Under the pieces are notes generated by a model. The model was given only the letters and a program-made list of their open reading frames with translations, was not told the DNA's origin and made no database searches. The position numbers and the translations under genes are program-made. A stretch of 64,000 nucleotides of DNA. Source: Streptomyces griseus. Its GTDB lineage: Bacteria; Actinomycetota; Actinomycetes; Streptomycetales; Streptomycetaceae. Below, one piece after another: positions 32,367 to 40,923 of this stretch. The DNA lies in NCBI RefSeq assembly GCF_900460065.1, contig NZ_UAVD01000024.1, forward strand, positions 340,322-404,321, written 5' to 3'. The first letter of the stretch is position 1. Each line of letters starts with the position of its first letter.

Positions 32367-33949
32367 CCCCACCGGAAAGGCAACTGGTGGCCGCACCAGA
32401 CGAGTTGCTGCGCATCGAGGGTCTGCGCAAGACCTTCCCCGGCGTGGTGGCGCTCGACAACGTCGACTTCGACCTCCGCCGGGGCGAAGTGCACGTCCTG
32501 CTCGGCGAGAACGGCGCGGGAAAGAGCACCCTCATCAAGATGCTCTCCGGCGCCTACCGCCCCGACCACGGCCGCATCCTTGCCGAGGGGCGTGAGGTCC
32601 GCATCGAGGGCGCGCAGGACGCCGAACGGCTCGGGATCGCCACCATCTACCAGGAGTTCAACCTCGTACCCGACCTCACCGTCGCCGAGAACATCTTCCT
32701 GGGCCGACAGCCCCGCCGCTACGGGCTCGTCGACCACCGCCGGATGCGCGAGGACGCGGCAGAGCTGCTGCGCCGCGTCGGTGTCGACGTGCGACCCGAC
32801 GCCAAGGTCCGTGAACTCGGCATCGCCCGCCTCCAGATGGTGGAGATCGCCAAGGCGCTGAGCCTGGAGGCGCGCGTCCTGATCATGGACGAGCCGACCG
32901 CCGTGCTCACCTCCGAGGAGGTCGACAAGCTGTTCGCGATCGTCCGCCAACTGCGCGCGGACGGCGTCGGCATCGTCTTCATCACCCACCATCTGGAGGA
33001 GATCGCCGCACTGGGCGACCGGGTGACCGTCCTCCGTGACGGGCGCAGCATCGACCAGGTCCCGGCGTCGACCCCCGAGGACGAGCTCGTCCAGCTCATG
33101 GTCGGCCGCAGCATCGAGCAGCAGTACCCGCGTGAACGCCCCGACACCGGCGACGCGTTGCTGTCGGTGCGCGGACTCACCCGCGACGGCGTCTTCCACG
33201 ACATCAGCTTCGACGTGCACGCCGGCGAGGTCGTCGGCCTCGCCGGACTCGTCGGCGCCGGGCGGACGGAGGTGGCGCGCGCCGTCTTCGGGGCCGACCC
33301 GTACGACGCGGGCACCGTCGACGTACGGGGCGAACGCCTGGTCCGGCACGACGTGCCCGCCGCGATGGGCGCCGGCATCGGGCTCGTACCGGAGGACCGC
33401 AAGGGCCAGGGCCTGGTCCTCGACGCCTCCGTGCAGGAGAACCTCGGCCTGGTCACCCTGCGGTCCGCGACCCGCTCCGGGCTCGTGGACCTCAAGGGGC
33501 AGCGCACCGCCGCCGCCCGCATCGCGGAGCAGCTCGGCGTCCGCATGTCCGGCCTCGGCCAGCATGTGCGCACCCTCTCCGGCGGCAACCAGCAGAAGGT
33601 CGTCATCGGCAAGTGGCTGCTGGCCGACACCCGGGTCCTCATCCTGGACGAACCCACCCGGGGCATCGACGTCGGCGCCAAGGTCGAGATCTACCAGCTC
33701 ATCAACGAACTGACCGCCTCCGGGCACGCCGTCCTGATGATCTCCAGCGATCTGCCGGAGGTCCTCGGCATGAGCGACCGGGTGCTCGTCATGGCCCAGG
33801 GCCGGATCGCCGGTGAACTCCCCGCGGCCGAAGCCACCCAGGACGCCGTCATGGCCCTCGCCGTCGGCACCCCGGCCGAGCCCCGGGGCCACACCCCCAC
33901 CGAACACCCCGCACCGAAGAAGGACGAGGAGGGCCCCCGTGGCCACTGA
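32363..33949 (+). CDS. rbsA: Ribose-type ABC transporter ATP-binding protein (RbsA)
   Basis: A 528-residue double-ATPase protein. NBD1 has Walker A GENGAGKST near residue 50, AIARLQMVEIAKALSLEA in the signature position near 154, and Walker B VLIMDEPTAVLTSEEVDKL near 172. NBD2 has GLVGAGRTEVARAVFG near 298, signature LSGGNQQKVVIGKWL near 407 and Walker B LILDEPTRGIDVGAK near 427. GTG 32363 overlaps the lacI stop, with gaggag upstream. Placement with ribokinase and RbsD supports ribose as the substrate. Confidence 0.92.
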   Translation: MTPPERQLVAAPDELLRIEGLRKTFPGVVALDNVDFDLRRGEVHVLLGENGAGKSTLIKMLSGAYRPDHGRILAEGREVRIEGAQDAERLGIATIYQEFNLVPDLTVAENIFLGRQPRRYGLVDHRRMREDAAELLRRVGVDVRPDAKVRELGIARLQMVEIAKALSLEARVLIMDEPTAVLTSEEVDKLFAIVRQLRADGVGIVFITHHLEEIAALGDRVTVLRDGRSIDQVPASTPEDELVQLMVGRSIEQQYPRERPDTGDALLSVRGLTRDGVFHDISFDVHAGEVVGLAGLVGAGRTEVARAVFGADPYDAGTVDVRGERLVRHDVPAAMGAGIGLVPEDRKGQGLVLDASVQENLGLVTLRSATRSGLVDLKGQRTAAARIAEQLGVRMSGLGQHVRTLSGGNQQKVVIGKWLLADTRVLILDEPTRGIDVGAKVEIYQLINELTASGHAVLMISSDLPEVLGMSDRVLVMAQGRIAGELPAAEATQDAVMALAVGTPAEPRGHTPTEHPAPKKDEEGPRGH

Positions 33950-35897
33950 GACAGCCAAGAGTGACGCGGGAACGGGCGGCGGAGTCTCCGTGATACGCCG
34001 CGTCCTGCTCGACAACGGCGCGCTCAGCGCCCTGGTCGTCCTGGTGGTGGCGATGTCGCTGCTCTCCGGCGACTTCCTGACCACCCAGAACCTGCTGAAC
34101 GTCGGCGTCCAGGCGGCCGTCACCGCCATCCTCGCCTTCGGCGTCACCTTCGTCATCGTCTCGGCGGGCATCGACCTGTCCGTCGGCTCGGTGGCGGCCC
34201 TGTCCGCGACGGTCCTCGCCTGGTCGGCGACCTCGGCCGGCGTGCCGGTCGTGCTGGCCGTCGTGCTCGCGATCGTCACGGGCATCGCCTGCGGCTTCGT
34301 GAACGGCGCCCTCGTCTCGTACGGGAAACTCCCGCCGTTCATCGCGACGTTGGCGATGCTCTCGATCGCCCGCGGTCTCTCCCTGGTCATCTCTCAGGGC
34401 AGCCCGATCGCCTTCCCCGACTCGGTCTCGGTGCTCGGCGACACCCTCGGCGGATGGCTCCCCGTACCGGTCCTCGTGATGATCGCGATGGGTCTGGTCA
34501 CGGCACTGATCCTCGGCCGCACCTTCATCGGCCGCTCGATGTACGCGATCGGCGGCAACGAGGAGGCGGCCCGGCTCTCCGGGCTCCGCGTCAAGCGCCA
34601 GAAGATCGTCATCTACGCGCTGTCCGGCCTCTTCGCCGCCGTCGCGGGCATCGTCCTGGCCTCGCGCCTCGTCTCCGCCCAGCCGCAGGCCGCCCAGGGG
34701 TACGAACTCGACGCCATCGCCGCCGTCGTCATCGGCGGGGCGAGCCTGGCCGGCGGTGTCGGCAAGGCGTCCGGCACCCTGATCGGCGCGCTGATCCTCG
34801 CCGTCCTCCGCAACGGCCTCAACCTCCTCTCCGTCTCGGCGTTCTGGCAGCAGGTCGTCATCGGCGTCGTCATCGCGCTGGCCGTCCTGCTCGACACGCT
34901 GCGCCGCAAGGCCGGTTCGGGGGCGGCCTCGTCGGCCGGAACGGCACCCGGCGCACCGGGCTCGGGGCGCAGGGGAGCGCTGAAGTTCGCCGGGGCGGCG
35001 CTCGCCGTCGCCCTCGTCGTCGGCGCGGTCTCCTACGTCAACTCCGGTTCCTCCGGGGGCACGAAGAAGGTCGGCATGTCGCTCTCCACGCTCAACAACC
35101 CCTTCTTCGTGCAGATGAAGGAGGGCGCGCAGGCGGAGGCGGAGAAGGCGGGCGTCGACCTCACCGTGACCGACGCCCAGAACGACGCCTCCCAGCAGGC
35201 CAACCAGCTCCAGAACTTCACCAGTTCCGGCGTCTCCTCGATCATCGTCAACCCGGTGGACTCGGACGCCGTCGGACCGGGCGTCCGCAGCGCCAACAAG
35301 GCGGACATCCCCGTGATCGCCGCCGACCGCGGCGTCAACAAGGCCGACACCGCCACCCTCGTCGCCTCGGACAACGTGGCGGGCGGCAAGCTCGCCGCCG
35401 ACGCGCTCGCCGACAAGCTCGGCGGCAAGGGCAGCATCGTCATCCTCCAGGGCACGGCGGGCACCTCCGCCAGCCGGGAGCGCGGGGCCGGTTTCGCCGA
35501 GGGGCTGAAGGCGTACCCGGACATCAAGGTGGTCGCCAAGCAGCCCGCGGACTTCGACCGCACCAAGGGCCTCGACGTCATGACCAACCTGATCCAGTCG
35601 CACCCCGGCGTCACCGGTGTCTTCGCCGAGAACGACGAGATGGCCCTCGGCGCGGCCAAGGCCCTCGGCGCCAAGGCCGGAAAGTCCGTCTCGGTCGTCG
35701 GCTTCGACGGGACCCCGGACGGCCTGAAGGCCGTCGAGGCGGGCACGCTCTACGCGTCGGTGGCCCAACAGCCCGCCGAACTGGGGAAGATCGCGGTGCA
35801 GAACGCGGTGAAGGCCGCGAAGGACGAGAAGGTCGAGAGCACGGTGAAGGTGCCGGTCAAGGTGGTCACCCGGGAGAACGTCGCCGACTTCTCCTGA
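33939..35897 (+). CDS. Fused ribose ABC permease and substrate-binding protein (RbsC-RbsB)
   Basis: A 652-residue natural fusion. Residues about 20-325 are the RbsC permease (FGVTFVIVSAGIDLSVGSV, IGRSMYAIGGNEEAARLSGL, AAVVIGGASLAGGVGKASG) with about 9-10 membrane segments. A linker (330-345) leads to one more membrane helix (FAGAALAVALVVGAVSYV, about 348-365). Residues 370-652 are an RbsB-type binding domain (KKVGMSLSTLNNPFFVQMKE, IVNPVDSDAVGPGVRSA, VTGVFAENDEMALGAAKAL, VVGFDGTPDGLKAVEAGTLY). The extra helix places the binding domain outside the cell. GTG 33939 overlaps rbsA by 11 bases. There is no separate binding protein in the operon. Confidence 0.92.
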   Translation: MATETAKSDAGTGGGVSVIRRVLLDNGALSALVVLVVAMSLLSGDFLTTQNLLNVGVQAAVTAILAFGVTFVIVSAGIDLSVGSVAALSATVLAWSATSAGVPVVLAVVLAIVTGIACGFVNGALVSYGKLPPFIATLAMLSIARGLSLVISQGSPIAFPDSVSVLGDTLGGWLPVPVLVMIAMGLVTALILGRTFIGRSMYAIGGNEEAARLSGLRVKRQKIVIYALSGLFAAVAGIVLASRLVSAQPQAAQGYELDAIAAVVIGGASLAGGVGKASGTLIGALILAVLRNGLNLLSVSAFWQQVVIGVVIALAVLLDTLRRKAGSGAASSAGTAPGAPGSGRRGALKFAGAALAVALVVGAVSYVNSGSSGGTKKVGMSLSTLNNPFFVQMKEGAQAEAEKAGVDLTVTDAQNDASQQANQLQNFTSSGVSSIIVNPVDSDAVGPGVRSANKADIPVIAADRGVNKADTATLVASDNVAGGKLAADALADKLGGKGSIVILQGTAGTSASRERGAGFAEGLKAYPDIKVVAKQPADFDRTKGLDVMTNLIQSHPGVTGVFAENDEMALGAAKALGAKAGKSVSVVGFDGTPDGLKAVEAGTLYASVAQQPAELGKIAVQNAVKAAKDEKVESTVKVPVKVVTRENVADFS

Positions 35898-35959
35898 CCA
35901 CCACCCGGCTCGTGAACCGGCCCGCCGACCCCGGACCGACGAAAGCAGGAAGCACGCCC

Positions 35960-36883
35960 ATGCACGACAACGCCCCCGACGACCGGTTCGACCTGCTGGT
36001 CGTCGGGTCCGCCAACGCCGACCTGGTCATCGGCGTCGAGCGCCGCCCCGCCCCCGGCGAGACGGTCCTCGGCTCCGACCTCGCCGTCCACCCGGGCGGC
36101 AAGGGAGCCAACCAGTCGCTGGCCGCCGCCCGGCTCGGCGCCAGGACGGCCCTGCTCGCCCGGGTCGGCGACGACGACCACGGACGCCTCCTGCTGGAGA
36201 CCCAGCGCGCGGCGGGCGTGGACACGGACGGCGTCCTGGTCGGCGGGGCCCCCACCGGTGTCGCGCTGATCACCGTCGACCCCTCGGGCGACAACAGCAT
36301 CGTGGTCTCCCCGGGCGCCAACGGCCGCCTCACCCCCGAGGACGTCCGGGTGGCGGCCCCGCTGCTGGCGGCTGCCCGGGTCATCTCCGTACAGCTGGAG
36401 ATCCCGCTCGACACGGTGGCCGAGACGGTACGCGGCCGGGGGCCGGACACCCGGCTCGTCCTCAACCCGTCGCCGCCCGCCCCGCTCCCCGACGAGGTGC
36501 TCGCCGCCTGCGATCCGCTGGTGGTCAACGAGCACGAGGCGCGGTACATCCTGGGCGAGGACGCGGGGGAGGGGCCGCACGCGTGGGCGCCCGCGCTGCT
36601 CGCGCTCGGCCCGCGCTCGGTCGTCATCACCCTGGGAGCGGCCGGGGCCCTGGTGGCCGACAGCCGTACGGGATCCCTGGACCACCTGGTCAGCCCGAAG
36701 GTCGAGGCCCTCGACACGACCGGTGCCGGGGACGCGTTCACGGCGGCCCTGGCCTGGCGCCTGGGCCGCGGCGACGACCTGCGGGAGGCGGCGGCCTTCG
36801 CCGTGCGGGTGGGCGCTGCGGCGGTCACGGCACGCGGGGCGCAGGAGTCGTTCCCGACGCTGGAGGAGGTCGACGCGCTGTGA
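35960..36883 (+). CDS. rbsK: Ribokinase
   Basis: A 307-residue PfkB-family kinase. The sugar-binding segment is VVGSANADLVIGVERRPAPG (residues 14-33), with HPGGKGANQSLAAARLG near 43-59. The catalytic C-terminal motif DTTGAGDAFTAALAWRLG is at about 251-268, with Asp near 257 as base. It phosphorylates ribose to ribose-5-phosphate after import. It follows the fused permease by 62 bp and overlaps rbsD by 4 bases. Confidence 0.93.
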   Translation: MHDNAPDDRFDLLVVGSANADLVIGVERRPAPGETVLGSDLAVHPGGKGANQSLAAARLGARTALLARVGDDDHGRLLLETQRAAGVDTDGVLVGGAPTGVALITVDPSGDNSIVVSPGANGRLTPEDVRVAAPLLAAARVISVQLEIPLDTVAETVRGRGPDTRLVLNPSPPAPLPDEVLAACDPLVVNEHEARYILGEDAGEGPHAWAPALLALGPRSVVITLGAAGALVADSRTGSLDHLVSPKVEALDTTGAGDAFTAALAWRLGRGDDLREAAAFAVRVGAAAVTARGAQESFPTLEEVDAL

Positions 36884-37269
36884 AGAAGTCGGGCATCCTC
36901 AACCGCCACCTGGCCGGCGCGATAGCCGAACTCGGCCACGGCGACACCGTTCTGGTCTGCGACGCCGGCATGCCGATCCCACCCGGCCCCCGCGTGATCG
37001 ACCTGGCCTTCCGCGCCGGGACCCCCTCGTTCGCCGAGGTCCTGGACGGCCTCCTCGACGAACTGGTCGTGGAGGGCGCGACGGCCGCCGAGGAGATCCG
37101 CGACGCCAACCCGGATGCCGCGGCGCTCCTGGACGTTCACTTCCCCTGGCTGGAGGCGGTCCCGCACGACGAACTCAAGGCGCGCACGGCGGCGGCCCGC
37201 CTGGTCGTCCGGACGGGGGAGGCACGGCCGTACGCGAACGTACTGCTGCGGTGCGGGGTGTTCTTCTGA
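36880..37269 (+). CDS. rbsD: D-ribose pyranase RbsD
   Basis: A 129-residue RbsD protein. It starts VKKSGILNRHLAGAIAELGH, placing the catalytic His20 exactly as in the E. coli enzyme, followed by TVLVCDAGMPIPPGPRVIDL and the C-terminal ARPYANVLLRCGVFF with the conserved Tyr/Asn. It interconverts pyranose and furanose forms of ribose so that ribokinase can use it. GTGA overlap couples it to rbsK. It ends the operon. Confidence 0.95.
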   Translation: MKKSGILNRHLAGAIAELGHGDTVLVCDAGMPIPPGPRVIDLAFRAGTPSFAEVLDGLLDELVVEGATAAEEIRDANPDAAALLDVHFPWLEAVPHDELKARTAAARLVVRTGEARPYANVLLRCGVFF

Positions 37270-37420
37270 GCGATGACCCGCCGCCCGGCCCGGTCCGACG
37301 CCGGTGCGAGGACGGCACCGATCACGTCCCCCGCCGGCCCCCGGCGTGGGCGCGGGTGGCGGAGACCGGGCAGCCGGGCGGCGGCCCCGTGCCGGGGGCA
37401 GCTGCGGTCCGGGCCGCGGG

Positions 37421-38227
37421 TCACCCGGCGTCCACCGCCGCCACCAGCTCCGCCAGCGCCCCGGCCAGCGCGGTGAGCCCCGGTCCCGCCGGGCCGCCCG
37501 GCTCGCTCATGTAGGTGTCGCGGCGGATCTCGATCATCAGCGCGGTGACCCGGCGGTCCGTTCCGTAGTGCCGGAGGGGGACGTACGTACCCGCGAACGG
37601 GGTGTCGTGTCCGAGGCCGTCGTGGCCGACCCGGCTCCCGAACGCCGCCTCCGCCGCCGCGACAAGCTCCGGCGGGGTGTGGAACGGGTCGGTGCCCAGA
37701 CAGACGGGCGGGCGGGGGCCGGCGCCGTGGAGTTCGTAGGGGAGGGGCAGGGTCGGGTACGAGTGGACGTCGATGATCACCGCACGGCCCGCGGCGGCGA
37801 GGCGCGACTCGACCGCCGCCGTCATCGCGGCGGCGTACGGGTGGAAGTACGCCTCCAGCAGGGCGGCTCGGGCCGTCTCCTGGGACCGGAGCGGTGCGCG
37901 GTGGGTGGTGCGGGTGTAGACGGCGCCCATGCCGACGGCGAGCATCTCCTCCCGCTCGTCCGGGAAGCGTTCCGGGTCGACGACCAGCCGCGAGAGGTTG
38001 TTGACGAAGCGCCACGGGGCGCTCGGAGCGAGCGCCGTCGCCGCGGCGGCCAGTTCCGCGGTGTGGGAGTCGGTGATGTGGTCGAGCTCGCGCTCCAGCG
38101 CGGCGTCGTCCAGCGTGATCCCTTCGCGCACCTGGCGCGGGATCGCGCGGGAACCGTGCGGGACGTGCAGGAGGACCGGTGAGCCGGCGGCTCCCGGGAC
38201 GATCGTGAACGGCCGCTGATCACTCAC
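37421..38227 (-). CDS. N-formylglutamate amidohydrolase family protein
   Basis: A 268-residue FGase-type hydrolase. The metal/substrate region VLLHVPHGSRAIP is at about 19-31, followed by FVNNLSRLVVDPERFPDERE near 74, AVIIDVHSYPTLPLPYE near 150, and a C-terminal TALMIEIRRDTYM near 228. The family removes formyl from N-formylglutamate in histidine breakdown or from related acylated amino acids. GTG 38227 has aaggagt 6 bases upstream. No hut genes are nearby, so its in vivo substrate is open. Confidence 0.85.
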   Translation of the reverse strand: MSDQRPFTIVPGAAGSPVLLHVPHGSRAIPRQVREGITLDDAALERELDHITDSHTAELAAAATALAPSAPWRFVNNLSRLVVDPERFPDEREEMLAVGMGAVYTRTTHRAPLRSQETARAALLEAYFHPYAAAMTAAVESRLAAAGRAVIIDVHSYPTLPLPYELHGAGPRPPVCLGTDPFHTPPELVAAAEAAFGSRVGHDGLGHDTPFAGTYVPLRHYGTDRRVTALMIEIRRDTYMSEPGGPAGPGLTALAGALAELVAAVDAG

Positions 38228-38313
38228 GCGTGACTCCTTCGGTGTGCCCGGTTCGTTTCCGCACCAGCATCCCGGACCGCCCCCGGAGCACATCGGCGGG
38301 AGCCCGGGGACGT

Positions 38314-38351
38314 CGTCGTCCCCCGCCGGCGACGGGCGGTGGGGGACGACG
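38314..38351. terminator. Hairpin between the amidohydrolase and sphingomyelinase genes
   Basis: cgtcgtccccc (38314-38324) pairs with gggggacgacg (38341-38351), 11 bp, loop 16. It may be a second terminator of the sphingomyelinase transcript or part of the amidohydrolase leader. Confidence 0.45.
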
Positions 38352-38372
38352 GTGTCGGGGTGCGGCCGGGCA

Positions 38373-38439
38373 CTGTCGTCGAACTGCCGCCGTCGCCCGA
38401 AGGGCGGCCCTGCGGGGTCAGGCGGCAGTTCGACGACAG
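38373..38439 (-). terminator. Terminator of the sphingomyelinase gene
   Basis: A perfect 19-bp stem, ctgtcgtcgaactgccgcc (38373-38391) with its complement (38421-38439), and a 29-base loop. It begins 3 bases past the stop codon on the minus strand. Confidence 0.85.
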
Positions 38440-38442
38440 GAC

Positions 38443-39423
38443 CTAGCGGCCGGAACCGATCACCGGGTAGTGGTCGGAGAGGTTCGTGTAGGTGTAGTCC
38501 TTGCCCCAGCTGGACACGGTCCAGGGGGCGCTCTCCTCCTTGATCACCTCGTTCTTCCAGCCGGCCGGCCTGGCGTGACCCGTGCGGTGCAGGACGTGGT
38601 CCAGGTCCTCGCGCGGGTCGTCCGGGTAGCGCTCGGCGGCTATGGAGTTGTCGCGGGTGTCGAAGGAGTACGGGTGGCCCGTCCGGGTCTCCGGTGCGCT
38701 GAGGCCCGCGTCCGCGAGGAACGAGGCGTACTCGGCCGCGTGCCCGTCGACGTTGAAGTCGCCCGCCACGACGACCTGTTCCGAAGCCGGGATGTTCTTC
38801 GCGTCGAGGAACGCGTCCAGCTGCTTGAACTGCCGGCTGCGCACCTGCGCCGCCTGGCCCGCCGAGCAGCCGGGGTCGGTCGACTGGGCGTGGGTGCCGA
38901 CGACGTGGACCCGGGCGCCGTTGACGTTCAGCACCGTGTAGGCGAAGCCCTTGTTCGAGAACCAGTCGCCGCCGCAGGCGTCCTTGAAGACGAACTGCTC
39001 CTTGCGCACGATCGGCCACTTGCTCAGGATCGTGACGCCGCCGTCCTCCGGCGTCGCCGCCGCGTAGGAGCCGCCCGTGGCGTCCCAGCCGCTCTTGCTC
39101 CGGCCGACCACCGGGGTCTGGTACGGGTACGGGGACGCGGAGTTCCGCAGCAGCGCGTCGGAGGCCCCGTTGTCGAAGGCCTCCTGGATCACCACGACGT
39201 CATTCCCCCGGAAGAACGACGTCTTCGGGATCTCGGCCGCCCGGTGGTCCTGGCCCCAGTTGGGGTACAGCGTCTTGCTGAAGATGAACGCGTTGTACGA
39301 GAGCACCCGCAGCGACGGGGTCTCGGCCGCCGCCGCCGGAGGCGCGCTCACGGCGAGCGTGGCGGTGGCGAGGGCGGCGGACAGGGCCACGCCGGTCAGG
39401 CGGCGGAACGCGGTGTTCGGCAC
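38443..39423 (-). CDS. Secreted sphingomyelin phosphodiesterase (sphingomyelinase C)
   Basis: A 326-residue exported EEP-superfamily phosphodiesterase. Residues 1-32 are a Sec signal peptide ending AAAAE. The mature part follows bacterial sphingomyelinase C: LRVLSYNAFIFSKTLYPNWG near 38 (metal Asn), VVVIQEAFDNGASDALL near 76 (metal Glu), VVGTHAQSTDP near 173, VVVAGDFNVDGHAAEY near 217 (Asp/Asn), DLDHVLHRTG near 272 and the final SDHYPVIGSGR with catalytic His. It cleaves sphingomyelin to ceramide and phosphocholine; the latter could feed choline/betaine metabolism seen at 46973-54307. GTG 39423 has aggag upstream. Confidence 0.88.
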   Translation of the reverse strand: MPNTAFRRLTGVALSAALATATLAVSAPPAAAAETPSLRVLSYNAFIFSKTLYPNWGQDHRAAEIPKTSFFRGNDVVVIQEAFDNGASDALLRNSASPYPYQTPVVGRSKSGWDATGGSYAAATPEDGGVTILSKWPIVRKEQFVFKDACGGDWFSNKGFAYTVLNVNGARVHVVGTHAQSTDPGCSAGQAAQVRSRQFKQLDAFLDAKNIPASEQVVVAGDFNVDGHAAEYASFLADAGLSAPETRTGHPYSFDTRDNSIAAERYPDDPREDLDHVLHRTGHARPAGWKNEVIKEESAPWTVSSWGKDYTYTNLSDHYPVIGSGR

Positions 39424-39565
39424 GGGGTCTCCTGGGGTCGAGTGGGGGGGCGTACCGGTCGACCCTTATCCAAGCAGCGGGAGTTACCCACGGGTAGACA
39501 TCGGGTGGCACGAGTCTGTCCGGTCGGCTGCCATCCGGCTGCCGGGCGGGCGTGTCGGCCGGTGC

Positions 39566-40228
39566 TCAGGCGAGGGCGCCGTACACGATGAGGTTGTCGA
39601 CGGGATGGCCCTCCGCGTCGAACTCCCCGTCGCAGGTGATGAGCCGCAGCGTGCTGCCCTTCGTCGGGCCGTAGACCCTCCGGGTGGGGAACGCCTTCTT
39701 GCTGACCGTCTCCTTGCCCGTGACCGTGAACCGCAGGGTCGTGCCCGCTCCGTCGCGGACCAGTACCTCGGCGCCCTCGCGGATGTCCTTGAGGTCGTGG
39801 AAGACGGCCCGGCCGAAGCGGGTGTCGTTGTGGCCGATCAGGACGGCGGGCCCCGGTGTCCCGGGCAGGGACCCGCCGGTGTACCAGCCGGCGGTCATGC
39901 CCTTCTCCGCGGGCGGGACCTCGACCGTTCCGTCCGCGTTGAGCCCCAGCTCCATGAGCGTGCTCCGTACGCCGATCGAGGGGATGGAGACGTGAACGGG
40001 GCCGGGCCGATCCGCTTCGCCGGTGCGGGACGGCCGGGCCGATCCGGCCGACCCGGCCGTCCCGCCCGGTCCGGATGCCGCCCCGCCCCGTCCGGACGAG
40101 GCGGAGGGCGTGGCCGGCGTGGCGGAGGAGGACTCGCTCGACGAGCATCCCGCCAGGGCGAGGCAGGCCGCGGCGGCGGTCAACAGGGCGGCGGTCCGCC
40201 GGAAGCGGTGGGGTGTACGGGACGGCAC
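39566..40228 (-). CDS. Class F sortase
   Basis: A 220-residue membrane-anchored sortase. The N-terminal helix includes a lipobox-like ACLALAGC (Cys28), so it may be a lipoprotein. A Ser/Gly/Pro-rich linker (30-75) precedes the catalytic barrel: VSIPSIGVRSTLMELGL near 82, VLIGHNDTRFGRA near 133 (catalytic His), RRVYGPTKGSTLRLITCDG with nucleophile Cys199. The conserved Arg is probably in this same region. Class F sortases are actinobacterial. GTG 40228 has ggagt upstream. A small secreted C-terminally anchored protein is encoded just upstream (40332-40796), a plausible partner. Confidence 0.85.
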   Translation of the reverse strand: MPSRTPHRFRRTAALLTAAAACLALAGCSSSESSSATPATPSASSGRGGAASGPGGTAGSAGSARPSRTGEADRPGPVHVSIPSIGVRSTLMELGLNADGTVEVPPAEKGMTAGWYTGGSLPGTPGPAVLIGHNDTRFGRAVFHDLKDIREGAEVLVRDGAGTTLRFTVTGKETVSKKAFPTRRVYGPTKGSTLRLITCDGEFDAEGHPVDNLIVYGALA

Positions 40229-40331
40229 AGAGGACTCCGATGTCGGGACGGGGCGGCGCGGGCCGGCGCGCGGGCGTGGCGCCGCCCCGGTGCGGGACGG
40301 CGCCACGGTCAGCGGTGGTGGGCGGTGCGGG

Positions 40332-40796
40332 TCAGCCGTCGAGGCCGGCCGACGCGCGGCGGCGCAGCACGATCGTGCCCACGCCGGCGAGCAGCGCGGT
40401 CCCGGCCACCGAACCGGCCAGCACCGCGGTGCCGTTGTCGCTTCCGCCGGCGGGGCGCTCACCCGCGGCGACACCGCCGCGCGGGGTCACCGCCGGGGCG
40501 GCCTCCTTCGGCGCGGGCGCGGGCGCGGGCGTGGACGAGCGGCCCTCGCCCGCCGCCACACCGCCACGCGGGGTCACCGCGGGTGCGGCCCTCTCCGGCG
40601 CGGGTGCCGGGCCCGCGTCCTTCGGGGCCTCGGAGGGGGCTTCGACGGGCTTCGCGGACAGGTCGACCGCGGCGGGCTCCGACGGCTTCGGGGTGGCGTC
40701 GGCGAAGGCGGCGGCGGACGGGACCAGCACCGCGCCGGCCGCGACGGCGGCCAGGACGGCGGCACGCAGGGTGCGGCGCGAGGGGAAAGCGGTCAT
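40332..40796 (-). CDS. Small secreted, C-terminally anchored Ala/Pro-rich protein beside the sortase
   Basis: A 154-residue protein. It has a Sec signal peptide (residues 1-32, ending AAAFADA), an Ala/Pro-rich stalk with two copies of AAPAVTPRGGVAAGE separated by about 27 residues, and a C-terminal hydrophobic helix followed by RRR. That tail resembles a sorting signal but there is no LPxTG-like pentapeptide; GGSDNGTAVL stands where it should be. It precedes the class F sortase in the same orientation with a 103-bp gap. It is probably a surface stalk protein; no enzymatic domain is seen. Confidence 0.75.
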   Translation of the reverse strand: MTAFPSRRTLRAAVLAAVAAGAVLVPSAAAFADATPKPSEPAAVDLSAKPVEAPSEAPKDAGPAPAPERAAPAVTPRGGVAAGEGRSSTPAPAPAPKEAAPAVTPRGGVAAGERPAGGSDNGTAVLAGSVAGTALLAGVGTIVLRRRASAGLDG

Positions 40797-40923
40797 ACGG
40801 ATGGCTCCATTCCATACTCGGCCCCGTGACCTTCCCGGATGCCGGTTCGCACCGGGGGACGGGGCATGCCGCCAGGCTGGCGTGGAGATATGAAGAAGCT
40901 GTCAGAGCGCTGTGGTCATCCCA

